64,000 nt of DNA from Kaistia defluvii. Lineage in GTDB: Bacteria; Pseudomonadota; Alphaproteobacteria; Rhizobiales; Kaistiaceae. A program made the position numbers and the translations under genes. Numbering within the stretch: position 1 is the stretch's first letter; each line of letters starts with the position of its first letter. Below, one piece after another: positions 25,571 to 34,944 of this stretch. Under the pieces are notes generated by a model. It ran no database searches, was not told the DNA's origin, and saw only the letters and a program-made list of their open reading frames with translations. The stretch spans positions 434,001-498,000 of the forward strand of contig NZ_JAPKNI010000002.1 in NCBI RefSeq assembly GCF_026343955.1, read 5' to 3'.

Positions 25571-26032
25571 GTGCTCATGGATCAGCTTAAACTCGCCGCG
25601 TTTGACGCAGAAGACCTCGCCGTCGTGTCCGCGCATGTTCAGGACGCCGTTCTGAAGGTTGGCGACATCGCCTTCATTCCGAAGGAGAAGCGTTTTGCCG
25701 GCGTCATCAATCGGTTCGTCTGGGAAAAGCAGCCCGAGGGCAATGCCCGCAAGAAGAACTGGGAGCGCCGTCGTTCGGGCTTTCACTTCGATCGTGTGCT
25801 CGCCGTCCGCTCGACCGGTATCGACCGCAGCCGTCCTGACGCCGTCCTCGATCTTCTCGCCATCGCCTTCGAGGCCAAGGAAGAGCCGGCCGGCACCATC
25901 ACGCTGATCTTCGCAGGCGGCGGCGCGATCGCGCTCGACGTCGAGTGCATCGAGGCGGCCGTGCGCGATCTCGGCCCCGCCTGGTCAACCCAGTGCTGCC
26001 CCGAGCATCGTCTGGACGAGCAGTCCGCCTGA
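25571..26032 (+). CDS. DUF2948 family protein
   Basis: This 153-aa alphaproteobacterial protein of unknown function starts MDQLKLAAFDAEDLAVVSAHVQ after residue 2 and shows the family blocks KRFAGVINRFVWE and GGGAIALDVECIEA. There is no signal or membrane segment. Its conserved position between murA and hisD is the main clue; no reaction can be assigned. Confidence 0.88.
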   Translation: MLMDQLKLAAFDAEDLAVVSAHVQDAVLKVGDIAFIPKEKRFAGVINRFVWEKQPEGNARKKNWERRRSGFHFDRVLAVRSTGIDRSRPDAVLDLLAIAFEAKEEPAGTITLIFAGGGAIALDVECIEAAVRDLGPAWSTQCCPEHRLDEQSA

Positions 26033-26143
26033 GGTGGATTGCGCGGCCTCGGGAGGCTGCGCAAGACCCGGAACGCGCTTGCGGCCTTTCCCGCCCGCCC
26101 GAACCGCGCTAGAGACGTCGCGCGCATCTGAGGAGCCGACGTC

Positions 26144-27436
26144 TTGGCCATTCGCCTGTCCCAAACCGATCCCGATTTCGAAACGCGCTTCCGCGCGCTG
26201 CTCGCCGCCAAGCGCGAAGTGTCGGAAGATGTCGACGCCACGGTGCGCGGCATCCTCGCCGATGTCCGCGCGCGCGGCGATGCCGCCGTCCTCGATTACA
26301 CGGCGCGCTTCGACCGTCTCGAGTTGACCGCCGATGCCCTGCTCGTCTCCGAGGCCGAGTTCGAGGCGGCCGACGAGCGCGTCGATGACCGCACCCGCGC
26401 CGCGCTGGTGCTCGCGCGGGACCGCATCCAGTCACATCATGCCCGCCAGAAGCCGGTCGATGACCGCTATACCGATGCGCTCGGCGTGGAGCTCGGTTCG
26501 CGCTGGACGGCGATCGAGGCCGTCGGGCTCTATGTTCCGGGCGGCACCGCCTCCTACCCAAGCTCCGTGCTGATGAACGCGGTGCCGGCCAAGGTCGCCG
26601 GCGTCGATCGTCTCGTCATGGTCGTGCCGACGCCGGACGGGGTCATCAACCCGCTGGTGCTGGTGGCGGCGCGCCTTGCCGGCGTCGATGAGCTCTATCG
26701 CATCGGCGGCGCGCAGGCCGTGGCGGCGCTCGCCTATGGCACCGACACGATCCGGCCGGTCTACAAGATCGTCGGCCCCGGCAATGCCTATGTCGCGGCG
26801 GCCAAGCGGCAGGTGTTCGGCACGGTCGGCATCGACATGATCGCCGGTCCGTCGGAAGTGCTTGTGATCGCCGATGGCGACAATGATCCGGACTGGATCG
26901 CCGCCGACCTGCTGGCGCAGGCCGAGCACGACACGGCCGCGCAGTCGATCCTCATGACCGACGATTCGAAGCTGGCCGACGCCGTCGAACTGGCCGTCGA
27001 GCGGCAATTGAAGACGCTTCCGCGCGGAGAAACCGCAGCGGCGAGCTGGCGCGATTTCGGCGCCGTCATCGTGGTCGCCTCGCTCGACGACGCCGTGCCG
27101 CTGTCGGATCGCATGGCGCCCGAGCATCTGGAGATCGCCGTCGCCGATCCCGAGCCGCTGGTCCGGAAGGTGCGCAACGCCGGCGCCATCTTCGTCGGCC
27201 GCACGACGCCGGAAGTGATCGGCGACTATGTCGGCGGCTCCAATCATGTGCTGCCGACGGCGCGTTCGGCCCGCTTCTCGTCGGGCCTCTCGGTGCTCGA
27301 TTTCATGAAGCGCACGTCGATCCTGCGCACCGGGCCGGAGCAGCTCCGGGTTCTCGGCCCGGCCGCCATCGCGCTGGCCGAAGCCGAGGGCCTCGGCGCG
27401 CATGCGCGCTCGGTGGCGATCCGGCTCAATCTGTAG
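26144..27436 (+). CDS. hisD: Histidinol dehydrogenase
   Basis: This performs the last two steps of histidine synthesis, the NAD-dependent oxidation of histidinol to histidine, using zinc. At 430 aa it is full length. Visible landmarks are [17 protein letters not shown], the [14 protein letters not shown] nucleotide-binding block, [10 protein letters not shown], and [11 protein letters not shown] with zinc-ligand Gln and His, then [18 protein letters not shown]. The start is TTG 26144 with GGAG upstream. Other his genes are elsewhere, as is common in this group. Confidence 0.97.
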   Translation: MAIRLSQTDPDFETRFRALLAAKREVSEDVDATVRGILADVRARGDAAVLDYTARFDRLELTADALLVSEAEFEAADERVDDRTRAALVLARDRIQSHHARQKPVDDRYTDALGVELGSRWTAIEAVGLYVPGGTASYPSSVLMNAVPAKVAGVDRLVMVVPTPDGVINPLVLVAARLAGVDELYRIGGAQAVAALAYGTDTIRPVYKIVGPGNAYVAAAKRQVFGTVGIDMIAGPSEVLVIADGDNDPDWIAADLLAQAEHDTAAQSILMTDDSKLADAVELAVERQLKTLPRGETAAASWRDFGAVIVVASLDDAVPLSDRMAPEHLEIAVADPEPLVRKVRNAGAIFVGRTTPEVIGDYVGGSNHVLPTARSARFSSGLSVLDFMKRTSILRTGPEQLRVLGPAAIALAEAEGLGAHARSVAIRLNL

Positions 27437-27456
27437 CAGGATCGAGCCGCCGATCG

Positions 27457-27966
27457 ATGAAAGCGGAACTCGACATGGCCAGCGCTTCCCAAGCCGAGAT
27501 CGCCGGCAAGCTCGTTGCCGTCGTCCTCGACGGGGCGACGTTGGGCCGAGCCTCGGCCGATGTCGACCACGAGCGCCAGATCGCGATCTACGATCTGGTC
27601 GAGGACAATCGTTTCACGCTGCCGGACCATCCGGCCGGTGGCTACCGGCTGCATCTCGCCATCCGGGAGAACCGGCTGGTGTTCGACGTGCGCGACGAGA
27701 ACGACGCGCCACTGATCCTGCACGCCCTGTCGCTGACGCCGCTGCGCAAGATCGTGCGCGACTATTTCCTGATCTGTGACAGCTATTACGCCGCGATCCG
27801 CACCGCGACGCCGAGCCAGATCGAGACCATCGACATGGGACGGCGCGGCGTGCATGACGACGGCTCGCATCTGCTGATGCAGCGGCTGGCCGGCAAGATC
27901 CTGGTCGACTTCGAGACGGCGCGGCGACTGTTCACGCTGGTCTGCGCGCTGCACTGGAAAGGCTGA
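27457..27966 (+). CDS. UPF0262 family protein
   Basis: This 169-aa protein of unknown function is restricted mainly to alphaproteobacteria. The diagnostic segment [20 protein letters not shown] and the block [16 protein letters not shown] are clear. It lies 20 bases after hisD and just before the phosphatase, as in other Rhizobiales, so it is likely co-transcribed. A shorter start at ATG 27475 is possible. Confidence 0.93.
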   Translation: MKAELDMASASQAEIAGKLVAVVLDGATLGRASADVDHERQIAIYDLVEDNRFTLPDHPAGGYRLHLAIRENRLVFDVRDENDAPLILHALSLTPLRKIVRDYFLICDSYYAAIRTATPSQIETIDMGRRGVHDDGSHLLMQRLAGKILVDFETARRLFTLVCALHWKG

Positions 27967-27969
27967 GCC

Positions 27970-28449
27970 TTGGAAGCAGCCGAGGCTCCGGGTGTGTTCC
28001 AGCCCCGCGATCAGCGGCCACCGGCCTCCGTCCTGTTCATGTGCGGCATGAACGCGATCCGCTCGCCGATCGCCGCCGCGATCACGATGCAGCTGTTTCC
28101 GCGCCTCTATGTCGCCTCCGCCGGCGTGCGCAAAGGCGAGACAGACCCGTTCGTCACCGTGGTGATGGAGGAGAGCGGCCTCGATCTCGGCCGTCACAGG
28201 CCGCACACGATCGAGGAACTCGAGGATACCAATTTCGATCTCGTTGTCACGCTGTCGCCGCAGGCCCATCACCGCGCGCTGGAACTGACACGCACCATGG
28301 CCGTGACGGTCGAATACTGGCCGACGCCGGACCCGACCCTGGTCGATGGCACGCGCGAGCAGATCCTCGATGCCTACCGCGACGTGCGCGATCAGTTGCG
28401 TCGCCGGATCAAGGACCGCTTCGGCTGGATTCCCCTGCCGAGCGGATAG
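27970..28449 (+). CDS. Low-molecular-weight protein-tyrosine-phosphatase family protein
   Basis: The P-loop CGMNAIRS (C-x5-R-S) near residue 25 and the C-terminal acid in TPDPTLVDG are both present, so the fold and chemistry of small phosphatases/arsenate reductases are intact. At 159 aa it has normal length. It starts at TTG 27970, three bases after UPF0262. The substrate is unknown. Conserved linkage to hisD, UPF0262 and maf suggests a housekeeping role rather than arsenic resistance. Confidence 0.88.
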   Translation: MEAAEAPGVFQPRDQRPPASVLFMCGMNAIRSPIAAAITMQLFPRLYVASAGVRKGETDPFVTVVMEESGLDLGRHRPHTIEELEDTNFDLVVTLSPQAHHRALELTRTMAVTVEYWPTPDPTLVDGTREQILDAYRDVRDQLRRRIKDRFGWIPLPSG

Positions 28450-28563
28450 GGGGCACGCGGTCTGTCGCGATCTGTTTCCTTGCCTCGGCAATTCGGCTAC
28501 GGTCCCGCCGCTCCGCCACGGGCGATCTTCGTGGCGCCACCAGACAATCGACCGGACGGAAGA

Positions 28564-29187
28564 ATGACAGGCACTGCCAAACTCCTGCTTGCATCGGGCA
28601 GCCCGCGACGGCTGCAGCTACTCGCCCAGGCAGGGTTGGAACCGGACAGTCTCCTGCCGACCTCGGTCGACGAAACCCCGTTGAAGAACGAACTGCCGCG
28701 CAGCCTTGCCAAGCGGCTGGCGCGCAGCAAGGCGGACGCGGCCCGCGCCATGGCGGCGCGCACACCGGAATTTGCCGATGCCTATATCCTGGCCGCCGAC
28801 ACGGTGGTGGCGGTGGGCCGGCGCATCCTGCCCAAGGCGGAATTCCACGATCAGGCGGCAGAGTGCATCCGCTTGCTGTCCGGCCGGTCGCATCGCGTCT
28901 ACACGGCCGTCTGCCTGCTGACGCCGAAGGGCTCCGTCCGCCAGCGCCTGGTCGAGAGCAAGGTGCGCTTCAAGCGTCTTGGCCGGCAGGAAATCGATAC
29001 CTATCTTGGGTCCGGCGAATGGCGCGACAAGGCCGGCGGCTATGCGATCCAGGGCCTTGCCGGCACCTTCGTCGTCAAGCTGGTCGGCTCCTACACCTCC
29101 GTGGTCGGCCTGCCGCTCTATGAGACGATCGCGATGCTCGACGGGGAAGGCTTCCCCGTCCGCAAGGGCTGGCTGGGGTCGGCCTGA
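28564..29187 (+). CDS. maf: Maf-type nucleoside triphosphate pyrophosphatase
   Basis: This house-cleaning enzyme removes pyrophosphate from modified or non-canonical nucleotides. Family signatures are [13 protein letters not shown] at the N terminus, AADTVVAVG with the catalytic acid in the middle, and [16 protein letters not shown] at about residue 155. ATG 28564 gives the standard start and 207 aa; the open frame extends upstream without homology. yacG follows 15 bases later. Confidence 0.95.
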   Translation: MTGTAKLLLASGSPRRLQLLAQAGLEPDSLLPTSVDETPLKNELPRSLAKRLARSKADAARAMAARTPEFADAYILAADTVVAVGRRILPKAEFHDQAAECIRLLSGRSHRVYTAVCLLTPKGSVRQRLVESKVRFKRLGRQEIDTYLGSGEWRDKAGGYAIQGLAGTFVVKLVGSYTSVVGLPLYETIAMLDGEGFPVRKGWLGSA

Positions 29188-29202
29188 GGTAGGGACGGAT
29201 CC

Positions 29203-29418
29203 ATGACAGCACCCAAGAAGCCTGCCACTCCCAAGGTCGCGGAAATCCTGCCGCTGCGCGCACCCCGCCGCTGCGCCAATTGCAGCAAGGATACCGTCCG
29301 CGCCTTCTATCCGTTCTGTTCGAAGCGCTGCAAGGATGTCGACCTGCACCGGTGGCTGTCCGGCGCCTATGCCATTCCGGTGGTCGAGGCCGACGCCGGC
29401 AGTGGCGAAGACGATTGA
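29203..29418 (+). CDS. yacG: DNA gyrase inhibitor YacG (zinc-ribbon protein)
   Basis: This 71-aa protein has four zinc-binding cysteines as CANC and FCSKRC, followed by the family's CKDVDLHRWLSGAYAIPV. YacG binds GyrB and inhibits gyrase in other bacteria. It is the last gene of the block and the downstream partner of maf. Confidence 0.95.
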   Translation: MTAPKKPATPKVAEILPLRAPRRCANCSKDTVRAFYPFCSKRCKDVDLHRWLSGAYAIPVVEADAGSGEDD

Positions 29419-29591
29419 GCGGTGCCTTCGAGCCCTGCCGGGGCGGTCCGCCCGGGCCGGTTTCGGTTCTTCCGACCGAGTTGTTCACAGCCTGCATTCT
29501 TCGTTCTCCGGCCTCTGGACACGTCTCGGACCGTCGCCTATAAGGCACCTGTCTTCGCGATCGAGACGCCCTTGCGGCGCCGGTCGCCGGC

Positions 29592-29667
29592 GCCCGGATA
29601 GCTCAGTTGGTAGAGCAGCGGATTGAAAATCCGCGTGTCGGTGGTTCGAATCCGCCTCCGGGCACCA
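29592..29667 (+). tRNA. tRNA-Phe (anticodon GAA)
   Basis: This is a 76-base cloverleaf with encoded CCA: GCCCGGA acceptor pairing with TCCGGGC, D-arm GCTCAGTTGGTAGAGC, anticodon loop TTGAAAA and T-loop TTCGAAT. Its place after yacG is conserved in Rhizobiales. Confidence 0.96.
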
Positions 29668-30166
29668 TTTCTTTTCAAAGAGATGATTGTTCTAGAAGAG
29701 AAGCCGCTGGCGTGGATTTCGCTATCCACCTTGCGCTCTGGCTTCTTCGTTTCGCGCAAAGTCCGTCATCTCTGCCGGCTGGTCGCCTGACGTAGGGGGC
29801 GATCGCCAATGCCTCGGTACCATCTAGGGGCGAGGCCGGTCCTCCGCCATGCGGCCATGGACTTCCCTGTCTTCAGCCTCTGTGGGAATCACGGCGCTCG
29901 GCTCGGCGGGGAAAAAGCGAGCCAGCGTGACTGTGCCCATGTTCCGTTCGAACTGCCCGGCGGGTGAATGACATTGCGGAGCGCATCCTGCCTGGGGAAG
30001 CTCGCATTGCCGCTGGCTGAGTAGGGCAGGGGCGGCCCGAGCCCCGACGGCGGTGAACGCTTGATTTGTCCGCCTCCTGCTTGTGGCGGACTCGACCAAA
30101 ATCCGGACGAGATCCAGCAGGCCCAGGTCGCCGGCCTGCGCCGCGCCGCGCTCGCGCGTGGCCGCC
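29668..30166. other. Gene-free stretch between tRNA-Phe and the catabolic cluster
   Basis: About 500 bases with no supported gene, RNA or repeat. The first 40 bases are AT-richer, as expected after a tRNA gene. Confidence 0.5.
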
Positions 30167-30808
30167 TTATTTGCAGACGAGACGCCTTATCGTGTCGATG
30201 TTGAACGCCAGGCGGTCGTCCAGCGCCTGCGGTGTCATCAGGTCCTTCTCGAACACGATTGAACCGGTGAAGCGGTTGTTGAGATAATAGTAGCCGATCG
30301 CCGCGATGGTGATGTTGAGCTGCACGGGGTCGATGCCCGGCCGGAACACGCCCTCCCGCACGCCGCGTTCCAGCAATTGCTCGACCAGGGTCACCACCTT
30401 GCGGCTGACGACGTGGATCACCTGCGACTTCTTCAGGTGCTTGGCCTTGTGCAGGTTCTCGCTGTTGACCAGCGTCAGGAATTCCGGATTGGCGAGATAA
30501 TAGTTCCAGGTGAAGCGGACCAGCGTATCGAGCGCCGTCCCGGCGTCGAGATGGTCGAGCTGCAGCTTCTGCTCGGCCATTCGGATGTCGGTGTAGGCGT
30601 CCTCAAGCACGCGCTGGAACAGCGCTTCCTTGCTCTCGAAGTAGTGGTAGATCATCCGCTTGTTGGCTTTGGCCCGCTCGGCAATCAGGTCGACGCGTGC
30701 GCCCCCCAGGCCGTTCTTGGCGAACTCCTTCTTCGCCGCCGCCAGGATTCGCTTCTGGGTCGCCTCAGCATCGCGGGCACGCGGTTTTTCAGTGGTGGAC
30801 GTGACCAT
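30167..30808 (-). CDS. TetR/AcrR family transcriptional regulator
   Basis: This 213-aa protein has a N-terminal helix-turn-helix domain (ATQKRILAAAKKEFAKNGL, then VDLIAERAKANKRMIYHYFESKEALF) and a C-terminal all-helical ligand-binding domain resembling TetR_C (NITIAAIGYYYLNNRF). The HTH contact helix KANKRMIYHYF is typical. ATG 30808 is used; ATG 30838 would add ten residues. It is transcribed away from the ABC importer, and a copy of the 16-bp palindrome found throughout the cluster lies between them. I infer that it is the local repressor, released by a pathway intermediate, possibly a CoA ester. Confidence 0.9.
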   Translation of the reverse strand: MVTSTTEKPRARDAEATQKRILAAAKKEFAKNGLGGARVDLIAERAKANKRMIYHYFESKEALFQRVLEDAYTDIRMAEQKLQLDHLDAGTALDTLVRFTWNYYLANPEFLTLVNSENLHKAKHLKKSQVIHVVSRKVVTLVEQLLERGVREGVFRPGIDPVQLNITIAAIGYYYLNNRFTGSIVFEKDLMTPQALDDRLAFNIDTIRRLVCK

Positions 30809-31189
30809 CGCTTTTTCGGTTTCCCTTCTTCCGTTCATCATTCTTAGCGTTTCGCGGCCGGGCTGCAAGGCAATCGCCCTCACACGGCTGATCGGCCTGT
30901 ACTGGCGCGCCGCCGCTGCGCCGGAACGCCGCCGGATGCTCTGTCAGGACCCTCCCGGCCGCCGCTCCCTAGCACGTCGTACGATTAAGTTGAACTAACG
31001 GGATATTTACAACGGCGACGATGCGACGAGCCTTTCCGTCGCCGTCGGCGCGATTGACAGGGGGAATTCATCCCAGTAACTAGTTAGTGCAATAAGTCCC
31101 TCGTGGCGGCGATGCGTGGGTGGGTCCGCGTCGCTCGGGAGCCGCAGGGGCATCGTTCGTTTCGGGATGGTTTTCACAGGGAGGAACCA
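30809..31189. other. Divergent promoter region
   Basis: A 380-base gap lies between the TetR gene and the importer operon. It contains palindrome copy 1 at 31076-31091 and the strong GGGAGGA ribosome site of the binding protein. Nothing else is evident. Confidence 0.55.
31076..31091. promoter_or_regulatory. TetR-type operator, copy 1
   Basis: GTAACTAGTTAGTGCA has one perfect half-site and one partial half-site of GTAACTAnnTAGTTAC. It lies 98 bases before the binding-protein start. Confidence 0.6.
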
Positions 31190-32305
31190 ATGTCGTTCAT
31201 CAAGGATTTCATCGAGAAGGAAACGCTGAGCCGGCGTAATTTCATGCTGGCCTCGGCTTTCGGCCTGACCGGCGCCGCCGCTGCGTCGATCGTAGGGACG
31301 GGCCGGGCGCAGGCCGCCGGCGCGATCGAGGACCCGACGATCGCCTGGTCCTATCGTGACCGCACCAACCCGTACTGGAATTCGATCGTCTCGGGCGGCG
31401 AATCCTTCGTCGAGAGCCTCGGCAAGCCGAAGAGCGCGCTGGTGCACCTGATCAACGAGGGCAGCAGCGAGAAATCGCTCGCCGACGTCAAGGCGCTGCT
31501 CGGCAAGACCGACGGCAAGCTGGCGCTCGCCATCGACACCAATGACTCGCCGAATGCGCGTCCCGTCGTCGAGGCGGTCGTTGCCAAGGGCGCCTATGTC
31601 TCGACGATCTGGAACAAGACTGATGATCTGCATCCGTGGGATTTCGGCGACAATTACGTTTCGCATATGAGCTGGTCGGATGTCGGCCCGGCCGAGCAGA
31701 CCGCGACGATCCTGTTCAAGGCAATGAACGGCAAGGGCAGCATTGTCGGGTTGGGCGGCATCGCCTCCAACAATCCGGCGATCGAGCGTCGCAAGGGCCT
31801 CGACAACGCGCTGAAGAATTTCCCCGACATCAAGCTGCTCGACTACCAGGCCGCCGACTGGGACACCCAGAAGGCGAACAGCATCATGTCGAGCTACCTG
31901 ACCCGCTTCGGCGACGAGATCACCGGCGTATTCTGCGCCAATGACACCATGGCCTATGGCGTGCTCGAGGCGCTGCGTGCAGAAGGCCTGGCCGGCCAGA
32001 TCCCCGTCGTCGCCTATGACGGCAATGCCCAGGCGGTCGATCTCGTGATTGCCGGCGAATTGCTCGCCACCGTCTACACCAACCCGCATTGGGGTGGCGG
32101 CATCACCGCGGCGCTGGCCTATTACGCGGCGACCGGCGCCTTCAAGCCGTCGGAAGAGCCGCATGAGCATCGCGAGTTCAACGGCCCGACCATCCTGATC
32201 TCCAAGGCCGACGCCGAGGACTTCAAGAAGAAGTACATCGACGCGACGCCGACCTATGACTGGAAGGACTTCTGGGGTCCCTCCAACGGTCCGATCACCT
32301 ACTGA
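31190..32305 (+). CDS. Sugar-type ABC importer, periplasmic binding protein
   Basis: This 371-aa exported receptor of the ribose/galactose (Peripla_BP_4) type has an N-terminal twin-arginine-like signal (LSRRNFMLASAFG...AQA), suggesting Tat export in folded form. The mature part has the two-lobed fold pattern with GIASNNPAIERRKGL, TGVFCANDTMAYGVLEAL and PVVAYDGNAQAVDLI, close to RbsB/XylF. ATG 31190 is preceded by GGGAGGA. Tandem hairpins separate it from the permease, probably to keep binding protein in excess. The ligand is unknown; it is sugar- or polyol-like by family. Confidence 0.92.
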   Translation: MSFIKDFIEKETLSRRNFMLASAFGLTGAAAASIVGTGRAQAAGAIEDPTIAWSYRDRTNPYWNSIVSGGESFVESLGKPKSALVHLINEGSSEKSLADVKALLGKTDGKLALAIDTNDSPNARPVVEAVVAKGAYVSTIWNKTDDLHPWDFGDNYVSHMSWSDVGPAEQTATILFKAMNGKGSIVGLGGIASNNPAIERRKGLDNALKNFPDIKLLDYQAADWDTQKANSIMSSYLTRFGDEITGVFCANDTMAYGVLEALRAEGLAGQIPVVAYDGNAQAVDLVIAGELLATVYTNPHWGGGITAALAYYAATGAFKPSEEPHEHREFNGPTILISKADAEDFKKKYIDATPTYDWKDFWGPSNGPITY

Positions 32306-32332
32306 GTCCGTCGTTACCGCGTGACCCCGCAG

Positions 32333-32386
32333 GGGAGGCGCCCGGTCGCGGGCGTCTCCCGTCGCCCGCCGCTGCCGCAGCGGCGG
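32333..32386 (+). promoter_or_regulatory. Tandem RNA hairpins between binding protein and permease
   Basis: A 12-bp stem (32333-32344 with 32349-32360, one G-U, loop GTCG) is followed by a 9-bp stem (32366-32374 with 32378-32386). There is no T-run, so this looks more like an mRNA-stabilising or partial-attenuation structure than a full terminator. Confidence 0.6.
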
Positions 32387-32451
32387 CAGGCCGGGCAGCG
32401 CATGGACGAGGCTGAGCGAAATCCAGGCCGCGCGTCTTCCAGGAGCCAAAC

Positions 32452-33420
32452 ATGCCGAACCTGTCCTTCCGTGGTGGGGATCTCCAGCGCTGGGCGCCGC
32501 TCTTGGTGCTCGTGGCGCTGGTCGTCTTCTTCTCCATGGTCAATCCGAACTTCTTCTCCCTGAAGAACTTCGCCCGTATCGGCATCTCCGCGACGCCGCC
32601 GCTGATGATCGCCGTCGGCGCCACCTTCATCATCATCATGGGGTCGATCGACCTGTCGATGGAGGGGGCGGTCGCCGTCTGCGCCGTCGTCTTCGCCAGC
32701 ATCTTCATGGCGTTGGGTGGAACGCTTGGTGGCTGGGGCTGGCTGGCTCTGCCGGCCTGCCTGCTGGTCGGGGCGGCCTGCGGCCTCGTCACCGGCGCCG
32801 TCCATGTCGGGCTGCGCATTCCCTCCTTCATGGCCAGCCTCAGCATGGGCTTCGTCGGCATCGGCCTGTCGCTGATGATGACCGGCGGCGACCGCATCCG
32901 CGTTGAGGACCCGCTGTTCCGCTCGCTGCTGACCCAGCGCTTCCTCGGCTTCCCGCTGATGGTGCATGTCGCTTTCGTCGTGCTGCTGTTCGCCTGGTTC
33001 ATCCAGAGCAAGACCACGCTCGGTCGCAATTTCTACGCCGTCGGCGGTGGCGAGGACCTGGCGCATGCCTCGGGCCTCAATGTCCGCCGCGTCCGCATCG
33101 CCGGCTTCGCGCTGGCCGGCGTGTTCTATGCCTTCGGCGCGCTGTTCGCCGTGGCGCAGCTCGGCATCGCCGAGACGGCGACCGGCTACAATTTCATGTT
33201 CGTCTCGATCACCTCGATCGTCGTCGGCGGCACCGCGCTCTGGGGCGGCAGCGGCGGCGTCTGGAACACGCTGGTTGGCGTGCTGATCGTCAACGTCATC
33301 AATAACGGCATGATCGTCATGGGCCTTCCTCGATACGTGCAGGACGGCGTCCTCGGTCTCTTGGTCATCATCGCCGTCGTGCTGTCGACCGACCGCAAAT
33401 CCCTCGCTTTCGTGAAGTGA
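32452..33420 (+). CDS. Sugar-type ABC importer permease 1
   Basis: This 322-aa inner-membrane channel subunit belongs to BPD_transp_2 (RbsC-like). Hydrophobic helices alternate with the conserved GSIDLSMEGAVA cytoplasmic-loop region near residue 65 and GLNVRRVRIAGFALAGVFY near 205, typical of sugar permeases. It lies after the tandem hairpins and six bases before the ATPase gene. A second permease follows the ATPase, giving a heteromeric channel. Confidence 0.92.
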   Translation: MPNLSFRGGDLQRWAPLLVLVALVVFFSMVNPNFFSLKNFARIGISATPPLMIAVGATFIIIMGSIDLSMEGAVAVCAVVFASIFMALGGTLGGWGWLALPACLLVGAACGLVTGAVHVGLRIPSFMASLSMGFVGIGLSLMMTGGDRIRVEDPLFRSLLTQRFLGFPLMVHVAFVVLLFAWFIQSKTTLGRNFYAVGGGEDLAHASGLNVRRVRIAGFALAGVFYAFGALFAVAQLGIAETATGYNFMFVSITSIVVGGTALWGGSGGVWNTLVGVLIVNVINNGMIVMGLPRYVQDGVLGLLVIIAVVLSTDRKSLAFVK

Positions 33421-33426
33421 CCGCCA

Positions 33427-34932
33427 ATGTTCGAGCTTAGGAAAGTCGAGAAGCGCTTCCCGAATGTGCGGGCGCTGAAGGCGATCGATTTCGAGATCCG
33501 CCAAGGCGAGATCGTTGGCCTGGTCGGTGAGAACGGCGCCGGCAAGTCGACACTGATGAAGGTGATCTACGGCGCCTACCAGCATGATGGCGGCGAGGTG
33601 CTGAAGGATGGCATCCCCGTCCGCTTCGAGAACCCGCGCCAGGCGATGCAGAAGGGCATCGGCATGGTGTTCCAGGAGCAGTCGCTGATCCCCAATCTCA
33701 GCGTCATGGAAAACATCTTCCTCGGCTTCGAGCAGCAGTTCGTGAAGCTCGGCGTCGTCAACTGGAAGAAGATGGCGGCCGCCGCCCGCTTCCAGCTGGC
33801 CAAGGTCAAGCTCGATATCGATCCCCGGATCATCACCGCGAAGCTTTCCTTCGCGCAGCGCCAGCTGGTCGAGCTCGCCAAGGTGCTGACGCTGGAGGAG
33901 CGCGTCGATGGCGATCTGGTGATCCTGCTCGACGAGCCGACCTCGGTGCTGGCCAAGGAAGAGGTCGAGTTGCTGTTCAAGCTGGTGCGCGAACTGCGCT
34001 CGCGCGCCGCCTTCATCTTCGTCTCGCACCGGCTCGACGAAGTGCTCGAGCTGACCGACCGCGTCTATGTGATGAAGGATGGCGAGGTCGTCGACCATGT
34101 CGTCTCGGCCGAGGCGAGCGCGGAGAGCATCCAGCGTAAGATGGTCGGTCGCGACATCAACAAGGAATACTACCGCGAAGAGAAGCAGCTTCCCTATGAC
34201 GCCAGTCGCGTGCTGGTCGAATTGCGCAACGCCACGGTTCCCGGCCAATACAGCAATGTCTCGTTCCAGCTTCACGCCGGCGAGGTGCTGACGCTGGTCG
34301 GCACGGAGGGTTCGGGCCGCGAGGCGATCCTGCGCACCATCTTCGGGCTGCAGAAGCTGGTGCTGGGCGACCTCGCCGTCAAGGGACGCAAGGTCGAGAG
34401 CTTTTCCGCCGAAGCGAGCGTCGCCAGCGGCGTCGGCTACATCCCGCGCGAGCGCAAGGTCGAGGGCATCGTCGCCGGCATGAACGTCTACGAGAACATC
34501 ACGCTCTCGCAGATGGGCAATTACAGCCGCTTCGGCTTCCTGCGGATCGGCGACGAGAAGGCGACCGCCAAGGACTGGATCGCCAAGCTGTCGATCAAGG
34601 CGTCATCGGAGATGGCCGATTGCGGCAATCTCTCCGGCGGCAACCAGCAGAAGGTCGTTCTCGCCAAATGGCGCAGCGGCGGCTCCGACATCATTCTGCT
34701 CGACCATCCGACCCGCGGCCTCGACATCGGCGCCAAGGAGGACGTCTACGAAATGGTGCGGGCGATGAACGCGGACGGTGCGGGAATCGTCCTGATCGCC
34801 GACACGCTGGAAGAGGCGATCGGGCTCTCGCACACCATCCTCGTCGTCAAGGACGGCGCCATCCAGAAGCGGTTCGATTGCAGCGCCGGCACCAAGCCGT
34901 CGCTGTTCGATCTCGTTCATTACATGATCTAG
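33427..34932 (+). CDS. Sugar-type ABC importer, double ATP-binding subunit
   Basis: This 501-aa RbsA-like ATPase has an intact first nucleotide-binding domain: Walker A VGENGAGKST, signature LSFAQRQL (degenerate, lacking SGG), Walker B LLDEPTSVL. The second has a degenerate P-loop (GTEGSGREAI), a perfect LSGGNQQK signature and LLDHPTRGLDIG, where the usual Glu/Gln after Asp is His. This division is normal for sugar importers. The second permease begins 12 bases downstream. Confidence 0.93.
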   Translation: MFELRKVEKRFPNVRALKAIDFEIRQGEIVGLVGENGAGKSTLMKVIYGAYQHDGGEVLKDGIPVRFENPRQAMQKGIGMVFQEQSLIPNLSVMENIFLGFEQQFVKLGVVNWKKMAAAARFQLAKVKLDIDPRIITAKLSFAQRQLVELAKVLTLEERVDGDLVILLDEPTSVLAKEEVELLFKLVRELRSRAAFIFVSHRLDEVLELTDRVYVMKDGEVVDHVVSAEASAESIQRKMVGRDINKEYYREEKQLPYDASRVLVELRNATVPGQYSNVSFQLHAGEVLTLVGTEGSGREAILRTIFGLQKLVLGDLAVKGRKVESFSAEASVASGVGYIPRERKVEGIVAGMNVYENITLSQMGNYSRFGFLRIGDEKATAKDWIAKLSIKASSEMADCGNLSGGNQQKVVLAKWRSGGSDIILLDHPTRGLDIGAKEDVYEMVRAMNADGAGIVLIADTLEEAIGLSHTILVVKDGAIQKRFDCSAGTKPSLFDLVHYMI

Positions 34933-34944
34933 GGGCGCGGACGG

